Of a stretch of DNA of 64,000 nt, positions 10,038-17,953 are shown piece after piece. Below the pieces are notes generated by a model, which saw only the letters and a program-made list of their open reading frames with translations, was not told the DNA's origin and searched no databases. Positions within the stretch are counted from its first letter, which is position 1; each line of letters opens with the position of its first letter. A program made the position numbers and the translations under genes. This stretch comes from VRUE01 sp963699225 (lineage in GTDB: Bacteria; Actinomycetota; Thermoleophilia; Solirubrobacterales; 70-9): the NCBI GenBank assembly GCA_963699225.1, contig OY969423.1, forward strand, positions 2,480,001 to 2,544,000, read 5' to 3'.

Positions 10038-10852
10038 TGGGACAGAAGATCCATCCGGGCGGATTCCGCGTCGGCTACATCCAGGACTGGAAGTCGAACT
10101 GGTTCGAGGAGAAAGACTTCGCCGACGTCCTCAACGAGGACCTCAAAATTCGCGACCACATCGAAAATAAGCTTGCTCACGCCGGCCTCTCGAACATCAC
10201 GATCGAGCGCCACGGTGAGATCGCGGTGGACATTCACACCGCTCGCCCCGGCATCGTGATCGGCAAGTCGGGCAGCGAAGTGGACGCGCTGCGCAAAGAC
10301 CTGCACAAACTGACCGGCAAACCGGTGAAGGTGAACATCCGCGAGGTCAAGCGCCCCGAGCTAGACGCCAAACTGGTCGCCCAGTCGATCGCCGAGCAGC
10401 TGCAGAATCGCGTTGCCTTCCGGCGGGCGATGAAACGCGCCCTGACTTCGGCGATGCGCTCCGGTGCCAAAGGCGTGAAGGTCCAGGTCTCCGGCCGCCT
10501 CGGCGGTGCCGAGATGGCTCGCACCGAGGGTTACTCCGATGGTCGCGTGCCGCTGCACACGCTGCGCGCCAATATCGACTACGGCTTCTTCGAGGCCCGC
10601 ACCACGACCGGCCGCATCGGCGTCAAGTGCTGGATCAACAAGGGCGAGGTAATGCCCGAGGGTTTCCGCGACCAGCTCACCGATGAGGACAGCGCCCCGC
10701 CGAGCCCTCAGCGCGGTGGTCGACCGCCCGGAGATCGTGGCGGCCGCGGCGGCGACCGTGGTGGGCGTCCCGGTGGCGGCCGCGGCGGTCCCGGTGGCCG
10801 CGGCGGCCAGGGTGGCGGCGGTCGTGGTGGCCAGCGCGGAGGTGATCGCTGA
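10037..10852 (+). CDS. rpsC: 30S ribosomal protein S3 with Gly/Arg-rich C-terminal tail
   Basis: The first 210 or so residues are normal S3: GQKIHPGGFRVGYIQDW at the N-terminus, a KH domain with GIVIGKSGSEVDALR and the C-terminal EGYSDGRVPLHTLRANIDYG motif. S3 lines the mRNA entry tunnel and has helicase-like activity with S4 and S5. Residues from about 218 to 271 are an RG-rich low-complexity tail (many RGG and GGRGG units). Such tails are seen in some actinobacteria and are probably disordered and RNA-binding. It overlaps rplV and rplP by one base each. Confidence 0.97.
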   Translation: MGQKIHPGGFRVGYIQDWKSNWFEEKDFADVLNEDLKIRDHIENKLAHAGLSNITIERHGEIAVDIHTARPGIVIGKSGSEVDALRKDLHKLTGKPVKVNIREVKRPELDAKLVAQSIAEQLQNRVAFRRAMKRALTSAMRSGAKGVKVQVSGRLGGAEMARTEGYSDGRVPLHTLRANIDYGFFEARTTTGRIGVKCWINKGEVMPEGFRDQLTDEDSAPPSPQRGGRPPGDRGGRGGDRGGRPGGGRGGPGGRGGQGGGGRGGQRGGDR

Positions 10853-11274
10853 TGCTGATGCCGAAGCGGGTCAAGCACCGCAAGCAGATGCGTGGTCGCA
10901 TGCGCGGCAACACCAAGGGCGGCAGCACCGTCGCCTTCGGCGAGTACGGCCTCAAGTCGCTCGATCGCGGCTGGATCACCAACCGCCAGATCGAGGCTGC
11001 TCGTGTTGCGATGACCCGCAAGATCAAACGTGGCGGCAAGGTCTGGATCAACGTCTTCCCCGATAAGCCCTACACGAAGAAGCCGGCCGAGACCCGCATG
11101 GGCTCCGGCAAGGGCAACCCGGAGGGCTGGGTCGCTGTGATCAAGCCCGGCAAGGTCATGTTCGAGCTGGCCGGCGTGCCCGAGGATCTCGCTCGCGAGG
11201 CACTGCGCCTGGCCGGGCACAAGCTTCCCGTCAGGACCAAGTTCGTGAGGCGCGAGGGGGCTGATGCACAGTGA
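10852..11274 (+). CDS. rplP: 50S ribosomal protein L16
   Basis: The protein has 140 residues and the L16 hallmark start MLMPKRVKHRKQMRGRMRG, followed by FGEYGLKSLDRGWITNRQIEAARVAM and MGSGKGNPEGWVAVIKPGKVMFEL. L16 positions A-site tRNA and is required for a functional peptidyl transferase centre. The start overlaps the rpsC stop by one base, and the end overlaps the GTG of rpmC by four bases (GTGA). Confidence 0.98.
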   Translation: MLMPKRVKHRKQMRGRMRGNTKGGSTVAFGEYGLKSLDRGWITNRQIEAARVAMTRKIKRGGKVWINVFPDKPYTKKPAETRMGSGKGNPEGWVAVIKPGKVMFELAGVPEDLAREALRLAGHKLPVRTKFVRREGADAQ

Positions 11275-11483
11275 AGGCCGCCGAGGTGCACGACCTCAAA
11301 GACGACGAGCTGATCGTCAAATTGATCGATGCCAAGCAGGAGGCGTTCAACCTTCGCTTCCGCCAGGCGACTGGCGAGCTGGAGAACACTTCCCGCCTGA
11401 GCGGCGCCCGGCGCGACATCGCCAAGTTGTTGACGGTGGCCAAGGAGCGCGGGATTGACGTCGAGAAAGAGCTGAAGAGATGA
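11271..11483 (+). CDS. rpmC: 50S ribosomal protein L29
   Basis: A 70-residue L29 with a GTG start inside the rplP stop. The two-helix fold is recognisable from VHDLKDDELIVKLIDAKQEAFNLRFRQATGEL and SGARRDIAKLLTVAKERG. L29 sits beside L23 at the tunnel exit and helps recruit targeting factors. Its end overlaps rpsQ by four bases (ATGA). Confidence 0.96.
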   Translation: MKAAEVHDLKDDELIVKLIDAKQEAFNLRFRQATGELENTSRLSGARRDIAKLLTVAKERGIDVEKELKR

Positions 11484-12094
11484 GTGACGAGGAGAAAAAA
11501 GACGTGACTGACGAGACGCCTAAGGACGAGGCGCCCGAGGCCCCTGAAGCTCAAGAGGAGGCCCCTGAGGTCGCGGAGGAGGCGCCCGCTGCTAAAGAGG
11601 CGCCGGCCGAGGCTCCCGCGGAAGCCGCGGAGCCCGACCCTGAGGACGACCTTCCTTGGAAGGAGCGGCGCAGGTTGCAGCGCTCGCGTCAACCGCACAA
11701 AGCTGGTCCGACCCTCACTCCTGAGGAAAGGGTTGCGAAGCGCTCCCAGGAGCGCAAGCTCAAGGCTGTCTCGCGACGGAAAGAAAGGGCCGCTGCCAAA
11801 GAGGGCAAGACTTCCGGCACGGGTACGCCTGTCGCCGAGAAGGATGCTGTCGCGGCCAAGACCCGGCAGGGGATCGTCGTCTCCAACAAGGGTGAGAAGT
11901 CGATCACCGTGCGGATCGATATCGCTCGCCGGCACCCGACTTACGAAAAGGTCGTGCGCCGCTCGCGCACGCTGCACGCTCACGATGAGCAGAACGAGGC
12001 AGGCGAGGGCGACACCGTGCGCATCGTCGAGACCCGTCCGCTCTCGAAGACCAAGCGCTGGCGCCTGGTCGAGGTCCTGGAGAAGGCAAAGTGA
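11480..12094 (+). CDS. rpsQ: 30S ribosomal protein S17 with long acidic N-terminal extension
   Basis: The S17 core occupies roughly residues 118-204 (TRQGIVVSNKGEKSITVRID, YEKVVRRSRTLHAHDE, VRIVETRPLSKTKRWRLVEV). That is the whole length of a normal S17 (about 85 residues). Ahead of it is about 115 residues of low complexity: an acidic Glu/Ala/Pro-rich block, then a basic Arg/Lys-rich linker. The start ATG overlaps rpmC (ATGA), so the extension is not an annotation artefact unless an internal start is used. Codons in the extension use T/G third positions more than the core. Confidence 0.94.
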   Translation: MSDEEKKDVTDETPKDEAPEAPEAQEEAPEVAEEAPAAKEAPAEAPAEAAEPDPEDDLPWKERRRLQRSRQPHKAGPTLTPEERVAKRSQERKLKAVSRRKERAAAKEGKTSGTGTPVAEKDAVAAKTRQGIVVSNKGEKSITVRIDIARRHPTYEKVVRRSRTLHAHDEQNEAGEGDTVRIVETRPLSKTKRWRLVEVLEKAK

Positions 12095-12462
12095 TCCAGC
12101 AGGAGTCGAGACTCAAAGTCGCCGACAACTCCGGCGCCCGGGAGATCCTCTGTATCCGCGTCAAGGGCGGTTCGCACCGTCGCTATGCCGGGGTCGGCGA
12201 CGTGATCACGGCGACGGTCAAACAGGCCAGCCCGCAGGGTGGCGTGCGCAAAGGCGAGGTCGTCCAGGCCGTCGTCGTGCGCACCAAGAAGCAGCTCGGC
12301 CGCCCCGACGGCACCTACATCTCCTTCGACGAAAACGCCGCGGTGCTGATCGACCCGGCCAGCAACAACCCACGCGGCACCCGCATCTTTGGTCCCGTTG
12401 CCCGCGAGCTGCGCGATCGCAACTTCATGAAAATCATCTCGCTCGCGCCCGAGGTCCTCTGA
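12091..12462 (+). CDS. rplN: 50S ribosomal protein L14
   Basis: A 123-residue L14 with a GTG start, beginning IQQESRLKVADNSGAREILCIRV, the family signature, and ending GTRIFGPVARELRDRNFMKIISLAPEVL. L14 contacts 16S rRNA across the subunit interface and binds the silencing factor RsfS. It overlaps rpsQ by four bases and rplX by one. It marks the start of the spc gene set, but there is no gap or promoter between it and the S10 set. Confidence 0.98.
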   Translation: MIQQESRLKVADNSGAREILCIRVKGGSHRRYAGVGDVITATVKQASPQGGVRKGEVVQAVVVRTKKQLGRPDGTYISFDENAAVLIDPASNNPRGTRIFGPVARELRDRNFMKIISLAPEVL

Positions 12463-12797
12463 TGGCCAAGGGAATGCGCATCCGCAAAGACGACCAGGTG
12501 ATGGTCATCGGCGGCAAGGACGCCGGCAAGACCGGCCGCGTGATGCGGACCGAGCCGAAGAAGAACCGGGTTTACGTGGAGCACCTCAACATGATCAAGA
12601 GGCATGAACGGCCGCGCTCGCAGACCGATCTCAAAAACCCGCAGGCAGGGGGGATCGTCGAGAAGGAGGGGCCGATCCACGTCTCCAACGTGATGCTGCT
12701 CGACCCCAAAGACAACAAACCGACCCGAGTCGGCGTGCGCCGCGACAAAGGTGGCAAGCGTGAGCGCTTCGCCAAGCGCAGTGGGGCGACGTTCTAG
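12462..12797 (+). CDS. rplX: 50S ribosomal protein L24
   Basis: The 111-residue protein starts MAKGMRIRKDDQVMVIGGKDAGKTGRV, containing the KOW motif, and continues EPKKNRVYVEHLNMIKRHERP and GGIVEKEGPIHVSNVML. L24 initiates assembly of the 50S subunit at the 5' end of 23S rRNA. The ATG overlaps the rplN stop (TGATG), and the stop overlaps the GTG start of rplE. Confidence 0.97.
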   Translation: MAKGMRIRKDDQVMVIGGKDAGKTGRVMRTEPKKNRVYVEHLNMIKRHERPRSQTDLKNPQAGGIVEKEGPIHVSNVMLLDPKDNKPTRVGVRRDKGGKRERFAKRSGATF

Positions 12798-13624
12798 TGG
12801 AGGCAACCACGACAGCCCAGTCTCAAGCCGCACCGCCGCCGCGCCTGCGCGAGCGCTACGAGCAGGAGATCCTGCCGGCGCTGACCAAGAAGTTTGGCTA
12901 CTCGACTCCGATGCAGGCTCCGCGCCTGCAGAAGATCACGCTCAACATGGGTCTCGGCGAGGCGAAGCAGAACGCCAAGATGATGGAAGCCGCGCAGGAG
13001 CAGCTGGCGACGATCGCCGGCCAGCAGCCGAGCATCCGCCGCGCCCGCAAGTCGATCGCCTCCTTCAAGGTGCGCGAGGGGATGCCAGTCGGCCTTTCGG
13101 TGACGCTGCGCCGGGCCCGCATGTGGGAGTTCCTCGATCGCCTCTGCTCGATCGCCGTGCCCCGCATCCGCGACTTCCGCGGTCTCAACCCGCGCTCCTT
13201 CGACGGTCGCGGCAACTACTCGATGGGCGTCAAGGAGCAGCTGATCTTCCCCGAAATCGATTACGACTCAATCGACGAGGTGCGCGGCCTGGACGTGACG
13301 ATCACGACCAGCGCGGCGACCGACGAAGAGGCCTTCGAGCTGCTGCTCGGGTTGGGAATGCCCTTTGCCAAAGAGGGCCGGCCCGGCAAACCCGACGCTG
13401 ACATCGAGGCTCAGGAAGCTGCCGAGGAGGAGAAGCGCAAGGAGGAGGCCCGTCTAAAGGCCGAGGCCGAGGAAGCCGCTCTGGAGCAGCTCAAGGAGGA
13501 GAACCCCGAGGCATACGCCAAGCCCGAGACCGAGGAGGGCGGCGAGGAGGGCGCAGAGCCCGCCGCCGAGGGCGATCAGCAGGCCGAGAGTGCGGCCAGC
13601 GAGGAGAATCAGGAGAATGGCTAA
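12797..13624 (+). CDS. rplE: 50S ribosomal protein L5 with acidic C-terminal tail
   Basis: Residues 15-195 are L5: RLRERYEQEILPALTKKFGY, QKITLNMGLGEAKQNAK, IRRARKSIASFKVREGMPVG, LNPRSFDGRGNYSMGVKEQ and the C-terminal TTSAATDEEAFELLLGLGMPF. L5 organises 5S rRNA in the central protuberance and contacts P-site tRNA. A normal L5 ends near here (about 180-190 residues). This one continues for about 80 residues of Glu/Ala-rich, coiled-coil-like sequence. It has a GTG start overlapping rplX, and its end overlaps rpsN by eight bases. Confidence 0.95.
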   Translation: MEATTTAQSQAAPPPRLRERYEQEILPALTKKFGYSTPMQAPRLQKITLNMGLGEAKQNAKMMEAAQEQLATIAGQQPSIRRARKSIASFKVREGMPVGLSVTLRRARMWEFLDRLCSIAVPRIRDFRGLNPRSFDGRGNYSMGVKEQLIFPEIDYDSIDEVRGLDVTITTSAATDEEAFELLLGLGMPFAKEGRPGKPDADIEAQEAAEEEKRKEEARLKAEAEEAALEQLKEENPEAYAKPETEEGGEEGAEPAAEGDQQAESAASEENQENG

Positions 13625-13802
13625 GACTTCGCTGAAGGTGAAGCAGGGCCGCAAGGCCAAGTTCAAATCCCGTGAATACAACCGTTGCCGCCGCTGTGGC
13701 CGGCCGCGTGCCTACTACCGCAAGTTCGGCCTCTGCCGGATCTGCTTGCGTGAGGCAGCGCACGAGGGCCACGTCCCCGGCATGACCAAGTCCAGCTGGT
13801 AG
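13617..13802 (+). CDS. rpsN: 30S ribosomal protein S14, zinc-binding (type Z)
   Basis: A 61-residue short S14. The zinc ribbon CRRCGRPRAYYRKFGLCRIC has all four cysteines (residues 24, 27, 40 and 43), and the end LREAAHEGHVPGMTKSSW is characteristic. S14 assembles late in the 30S head. The zinc-dependent form is the usual housekeeping copy in many Gram-positive bacteria; a zinc-free paralogue, if present, is outside this window. Its ATG lies inside the end of rplE. Confidence 0.97.
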   Translation: MAKTSLKVKQGRKAKFKSREYNRCRRCGRPRAYYRKFGLCRICLREAAHEGHVPGMTKSSW

Positions 13803-13815
13803 AGAGACCGAGAAC

Positions 13816-14211
13816 ATGCTTACTGACCCGATAGCCGATTACCTGACCCGGATCCGCAACGCGCTCGGCTCCGGCCACGACGAGGTGGAGATTCCCGCCT
13901 CGCGGCTGAAGATCGAGATGTCGCGGATCCTCAAGGAACAGGGCTACATCCTCGACTTCGGCAAGCAGCCGGCACGCGTCGGTGAGGAGATCAAGATCCG
14001 GCTCAAGTACACGGAGGATCGCCGCCCGGTGATCGCCGGCCTGGAGCGGATCTCGCGCCCCGGCCGCCGTCGCTACGTCGATCACAAGCAGGTCCCGCGC
14101 GTCTTCGGCGGCACCGGCACGGCAATCGTCAGTACCTCGGTCGGCGTCATGACCGGTCACGAAGCCAAGGCAAAGGGCGTCGGCGGCGAGGTAGTCGCCT
14201 ACGTCTGGTGA
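13816..14211 (+). CDS. rpsH: 30S ribosomal protein S8
   Basis: The protein has 131 residues and begins MLTDPIADYLTRIRNAL, the S8 signature, with the C-terminal GGTGTAIVSTSVGVMTGHEAKAKGVGGEVVAYVW. S8 binds the central domain of 16S rRNA and in Escherichia coli represses the spc operon. The final motif normally reads STSKGLMT...; here valine replaces lysine in STSVGVMTG, a small local variation. Confidence 0.98.
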   Translation: MLTDPIADYLTRIRNALGSGHDEVEIPASRLKIEMSRILKEQGYILDFGKQPARVGEEIKIRLKYTEDRRPVIAGLERISRPGRRRYVDHKQVPRVFGGTGTAIVSTSVGVMTGHEAKAKGVGGEVVAYVW

Positions 14212-14218
14212 GCATGCG

Positions 14219-14752
14219 ATGAGCCGGATAGGAAGAAAGCCGATCACCGTGCCCGACGCCGTCACCGTCGAGCTCAGCCCTGGCCACGTCGCGGTCAAGG
14301 GGCCGAAGGGCGAGCTCGCCCAGGTCCTCTCCAGCGACATGAAGGTCGAGCAGGCCGAGGGTGTGCTGACCGTCGAGCGGCCGACCAACCGCGGCGAGCA
14401 CCGCGCCCTGCACGGCCTCACCCGCAGCCTGATCGCAAACATGGTCGAGGGCGTCACCGACGGCTTCGAGAAGCGTCTCGAGATCCAGGGCGTCGGCTAC
14501 CGGGCCCAGCTCAAGGGGAAAAACCTCGAGCTGGCGCTGGGCTACTCGCACCCGGTCTCGATCGAGGCCCCTGATGGCATTGACTTCGAGGTCCCGCAGC
14601 CGACTGAGATCATCGTGCGCGGCATCGACAAGCAGCTGGTCGGCCAGGTTGCCGCGGACATCCGCAAGCGCCGCCCGCCGGAGCCGTACAAGGGTAAGGG
14701 CATCCGCTACCGCGGCGAGCACGTGATGCGCAAGGTGGGTAAGCGCGCATGA
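14219..14752 (+). CDS. rplF: 50S ribosomal protein L6
   Basis: A 177-residue L6 beginning MSRIGRKPITVPDAVTVE and containing both L6 repeats, with VEGVTDGFEKRLEIQGVGYRAQ and the C-terminal RKRRPPEPYKGKGIRYRGEHV signature. L6 lies near the sarcin-ricin loop and the factor-binding site. It starts seven bases after rpsH and its stop overlaps the rplR start (ATGA). Confidence 0.98.
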   Translation: MSRIGRKPITVPDAVTVELSPGHVAVKGPKGELAQVLSSDMKVEQAEGVLTVERPTNRGEHRALHGLTRSLIANMVEGVTDGFEKRLEIQGVGYRAQLKGKNLELALGYSHPVSIEAPDGIDFEVPQPTEIIVRGIDKQLVGQVAADIRKRRPPEPYKGKGIRYRGEHVMRKVGKRA

Positions 14753-15102
14753 CCGTGCTCAGCAAGAGGCAGAGCCGCCTGCGCCGGCGTCGCCGCGTGC
14801 GCGCCCGCATCACCGGCACGGCCGCCCGTCCCCGTCTCTCGGTCTACCGCTCCAATCGCGGCGTCTTCGCCCAGCTGATCGACGATGGCAAAGGCCACAC
14901 CGTGGCCGCCGTCAACTGGATCGAGCCGGAGCTGCGCAAGCTGACCGCGAGTGAGCAGGCCAAGCGGGCAGGAGAGCTGCTGGCCGAGCGAGCGAAGAAA
15001 GCTGGAGTCGAGACCTGCGTCTTCGATCGCGGCGGATACCAGTACCACGGCCGGGTCCAAGCCCTTGCCGAAGGAGCACGAGAGGGGGGCCTGGTCTTCT
15101 AG
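14749..15102 (+). CDS. rplR: 50S ribosomal protein L18
   Basis: The 117-residue product has a very basic N-terminus (KRQSRLRRRRRVRARI) and the 5S-rRNA-binding core RPRLSVYRSNRGVFAQLIDD and the end FDRGGYQYHGRVQALAEGAREGGLVF. L18 cooperates with L5 to incorporate 5S rRNA. It overlaps rplF by four bases; rpsE follows after 28 bases, one of the few real gaps in this run. Confidence 0.97.
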   Translation: MTVLSKRQSRLRRRRRVRARITGTAARPRLSVYRSNRGVFAQLIDDGKGHTVAAVNWIEPELRKLTASEQAKRAGELLAERAKKAGVETCVFDRGGYQYHGRVQALAEGAREGGLVF

Positions 15103-15130
15103 CGCTAGTTCGCTACCTTGACCGCTCGCT

Positions 15131-16000
15131 ATGAAGGGAATGGACACAACCAACGTCGAGACCGTGAGCCCACGGGGGCTCGACCTGCAGGAGCGTGTGA
15201 TCGAGATCAACCGCGTCGCCAAGGTGGTCAAGGGCGGCCGGCGCTTCTCCTTCACTGCCCTCGTTGCCGTCGGCGACGAAGAGGGTGTCGTCGGGATCGG
15301 TTACGGCAAGGCCCGTGAGGTTCCGCTGGCGATCCAGAAGGGCGTCGAGAACGCCCGCAAGGACTTGATTCGCATTCCTAAATACGGCCAGACGATCACC
15401 CACAAGATCATCGGTCGCTACGGTGCCGGCCACGTTGTCCTGCGCCCGGCCAGCCCCGGTACCGGCGTGATCGCCGGCGGCGGCGTGCGCGCGGTGCTCG
15501 AGCTTGGTGGGGTCAAGGACGTGCTTACCAAGAGCATTGGGACTCAGAACCCGATCAACCTGGTCAAGGCGACCATGGACGGATTGATTCGGCTTAGGCG
15601 GCCTGAGGAGGTTGCTGAGCTGCGGGGGCTGACGGTTTCGCAGGTGCTTGGTGTTCAGAAGAGCAACGGGAATGGGGCTTCGGCTGTCGAGGGTTCAAAC
15701 GGCTCGGCCGCGGGTCCTGTCGCTGCAGGGGACCCACCACCCCCTGCGGTCGCTAAAGCGTCCTCGGGGGCGGTACCCCCTACAGCGCCACCCGCGGGCG
15801 AGGCGTCTGAGACTTCGAAGGACGAGGCTGCTGCCAAACCCGCTGAGGCTCCGGCAGCTGAGCAGGCGGCAACTGCAACCGCCGAGGAGCCGAAAGCTGA
15901 GGAGGCCCCGGCCGCAGAGGCTGAGCCCGCCGCAGAGGCGAAAGCTGATGAGCCCGCAGCCGCTGAGGAGACTCCGGCCGCAGAGGGTGACAAGTCGTGA
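15131..16000 (+). CDS. rpsE: 30S ribosomal protein S5 with Ala/Glu/Pro-rich C-terminal tail
   Basis: Residues 15-177 are a complete S5: LQERVIEINRVAKVVKGGRRFSF, the GIGYGKAREVPLAIQKG signature and VKATMDGLIRLRRPEEVAELRG. S5 works in decoding fidelity with S4 and in mRNA unwinding with S3. The tail (about residues 178-289) is low complexity, rich in Ala, Glu and Pro. It contains several small palindromes and uses T/G-ending codons more than the core. The start may be the ATG at 15131 or the ATG at 15140. The stop overlaps the GTG of rpmD. Confidence 0.95.
   Translation: MKGMDTTNVETVSPRGLDLQERVIEINRVAKVVKGGRRFSFTALVAVGDEEGVVGIGYGKAREVPLAIQKGVENARKDLIRIPKYGQTITHKIIGRYGAGHVVLRPASPGTGVIAGGGVRAVLELGGVKDVLTKSIGTQNPINLVKATMDGLIRLRRPEEVAELRGLTVSQVLGVQKSNGNGASAVEGSNGSAAGPVAAGDPPPPAVAKASSGAVPPTAPPAGEASETSKDEAAAKPAEAPAAEQAATATAEEPKAEEAPAAEAEPAAEAKADEPAAAEETPAAEGDKS
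15721..15787. repeat. Palindromic segment inside the S5 tail coding region
   Basis: CGCTGCAGGGG (15721-15731) is the inverse of CCCCTACAGCG (15777-15787) with one mismatch. Nested inside are GCAGGGG/CCCCTGC (15725-15731 with 15741-15747) and GGGGG/CCCCC around CGGTA (15766-15780). The cluster lies in the non-conserved tail of rpsE, as expected if a palindromic element was inserted in frame and tolerated. Confidence 0.45.
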
Positions 16001-16173
16001 GCGCCGTGAAGATCAAGCAGGTTCGGTCCGCAAATGGGTCCAATCCGACTCAGAAAGCGACGCTGGCGGCGCTTGGGCTAGGGCGGATTGGCAAGGCTGT
16101 CGAGCGCAAAGACTCGCCGCAGTTGCGGGGGCAGATTAAGACTGTCACGCATATGGTCGAGGTGGATGGCTGA
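15997..16173 (+). CDS. rpmD: 50S ribosomal protein L30
   Basis: A 58-residue L30 with a GTG start overlapping the rpsE stop (GTGA). The sequence (V)SAVKIKQVRSANGSNPTQ, then ATLAALGLGRIGKAVERKDS and QLRGQIKTVTHMVEVDG is the normal L30 fold, between S5 and L15 as in most spc operons. Codon usage is noticeably less C-rich than in the flanking genes (GTT, GGG, ATT and GCT are frequent). The stop overlaps the rplO ATG by one base. Confidence 0.95.
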   Translation: MSAVKIKQVRSANGSNPTQKATLAALGLGRIGKAVERKDSPQLRGQIKTVTHMVEVDG

Positions 16174-16673
16174 TGGCTGACAAAAAAGAGCGTTCGGAAG
16201 AGATTGGGCTGCACAACCTGCGGCCGAAGCCTGGGTCGCGCCGGTCGCGCAAGCGGATTGGTCGCGGTGAGGGTTCGGGACTGGGGAAGACTTCCGGTCG
16301 GGGGCACAAGGGCGCTGGCTCTCGGTCCGGCTCCAAACGGAAGCCCGGTTACGAAGGCGGTCAGAACCCGATTCACATGCGGATGCGAAAGCTTCGCGGT
16401 CCGCACAAAAAGCAGTCGATGCCGTTTGAGAACTTCAGGACCACGTCGCAGCCGGTCAACCTCGCCGATCTGGAGGAGCGCTTCGACGCCGACTCCGAGG
16501 TCACTCCCGAGACCCTCAAGCAGAAGGGCCTGGCCAAGCGCTCGGACCCGATCAAGATCCTCGCCCGCGGCGAGATATCGAAGAAGCTGACGGTCAAAGC
16601 GCACGGCTTCAGCGCCGCCGCCAAAGAGAAGATAGAAGCGGCTGGCGGTTCCTGCCACACTCTGGAGCCCTAA
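16173..16673 (+). CDS. rplO: 50S ribosomal protein L15
   Basis: A 166-residue L15 with the early motif GLHNLRPKPGSRRSRKRIGRGEGSGLGKTSGRGHKG (in part: RIGRGEGSGLGKTSGRGHKG), GYEGGQNPIHMRMRKLRG, and a C-terminal ISKKLTVKAHGFSAAAKEKIEAAGG. It is a late assembly protein threading through 23S rRNA. The first 250 bases share the T/G-ending codon preference of rpmD; the rest returns to the local norm. The stop TAA overlaps the secY ATG. Confidence 0.97.
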   Translation: MADKKERSEEIGLHNLRPKPGSRRSRKRIGRGEGSGLGKTSGRGHKGAGSRSGSKRKPGYEGGQNPIHMRMRKLRGPHKKQSMPFENFRTTSQPVNLADLEERFDADSEVTPETLKQKGLAKRSDPIKILARGEISKKLTVKAHGFSAAAKEKIEAAGGSCHTLEP

Positions 16674-17944
16674 TGCTCCGGACTATTGCGAACGCCTTTA
16701 GCGTCGCCGACATTCGTAAGAAGCTTGCCTTCACGGCGGCGATGCTGCTGCTGTACCGGCTCGGCTCCTACATCCCCGCTCCGGGCGTCGACCTCAACGC
16801 CGTCAAGGAACTGCAGAACAACTTCGCCGGCGGCGGCATCCTCAACTTCCTCAACACCTTCTCCGGCGGCAGCCTCTCGCGCCTCTCGCTCTTCGCGCTG
16901 GGGATCATGCCGTACATCACGGCCTCGATCATCCTGCAGCTGCTGACCGTGGTCGTGCCGGCGCTGGAGAAGCTGCAGAAAGAAGGCGAGGTCGGCCAGC
17001 AGAAGATCACCCAGTACACGCGCTACCTCACCGTCGGCCTGGCCTTCGCCCAGTCCTTCGGCTACGTCTACCTCTTCAAGTCCTTCGGCCAGCAGGGCGG
17101 CAACAACTTCCTCGGCAGCCTCGGCGGTTCCAAGGTGCTGCTGATCGTGATCTCGCTGACCGCGGGCTGCACGCTGCTGATGTGGTTCGGCGAGCTGATT
17201 ACCCAGCGCGGCATCGGCAACGGCATCTCGCTGATGATCTTCGCCTCGATCGTCTCCGGGCTGCCTCGGGGACTCGAATCCTGGTGGAACAACCCTGACC
17301 AGGTATTCGTCGTCATGATGCCCTTCATCGCCTTGGCCGTGATCGTCGCGATCGTCTTCGTCCAGGAGGGCCAGCGGCGCATCCCGGTCCAGTACGCCAA
17401 ACGCGTTGTCGGGCGCAAAATGACCTCTGGCGGCTCGACCTACCTGCCGCTGCGGGTCAACATGGCCGGCGTCATCCCGGTCATCTTCGCCGCCTCGATC
17501 ATGGCCTTCCCGCCGACGATCGGCCAGCTGCTCAACACTCCGGCCGCGCTCGACTTCGCCGCCTTCTTCAGTCCCAGCAGTTGGGCCTACGTGGTCGGTG
17601 AGGTCTTCTTCATCGTCATCTTCACCTACTTCTACACGGCGGTTACCTTCAACCCGGTCGACCAGGCCGACAACCTGAAGAAGTACGGCGGCTTCATCCC
17701 CGGCGTGCGTCCCGGGCGGCCCACGGCTGAGTACCTCGACCGCATCCTCTCGCGGCTGACCTTCCCCGGCGCCCTCTACCTCGGCGCCGTGGCGGCGCTG
17801 CCGACGATCCTGCTCAGCCAGACGTCGGCCAACTTCGCCTTCGGCGGCACCTCGATCCTGATCGTGATCGGGGTCGCGCTGGAAACCGTGAAGCAGCTCG
17901 AGGCGCAGCTGATGATGCGCAACTACGAGGGCTTCCTCAAATAG
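16673..17944 (+). CDS. secY: Preprotein translocase subunit SecY
   Basis: The 423-residue integral membrane protein begins LRTIANAFSVADIRKKLAFTAAMLLLYRLGSYIPAPGV, with the plug-region and lateral-gate segments GGGILNFLNTFSGGSL and GIMPYITASIILQLL recognisable as SecY. About ten transmembrane segments are expected from the hydrophobicity. Cytoplasmic loop motifs (QRRIPVQYAKRVVGRKM and GFIPGVRPGRPTAEYLDRILSRLTF) that contact the ribosome and SecA are intact. It forms the protein-conducting channel with SecE and SecG, encoded elsewhere. adk follows after nine bases. Confidence 0.98.
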   Translation: MLRTIANAFSVADIRKKLAFTAAMLLLYRLGSYIPAPGVDLNAVKELQNNFAGGGILNFLNTFSGGSLSRLSLFALGIMPYITASIILQLLTVVVPALEKLQKEGEVGQQKITQYTRYLTVGLAFAQSFGYVYLFKSFGQQGGNNFLGSLGGSKVLLIVISLTAGCTLLMWFGELITQRGIGNGISLMIFASIVSGLPRGLESWWNNPDQVFVVMMPFIALAVIVAIVFVQEGQRRIPVQYAKRVVGRKMTSGGSTYLPLRVNMAGVIPVIFAASIMAFPPTIGQLLNTPAALDFAAFFSPSSWAYVVGEVFFIVIFTYFYTAVTFNPVDQADNLKKYGGFIPGVRPGRPTAEYLDRILSRLTFPGALYLGAVAALPTILLSQTSANFAFGGTSILIVIGVALETVKQLEAQLMMRNYEGFLK

Positions 17945-17953
17945 ACTGACCTG

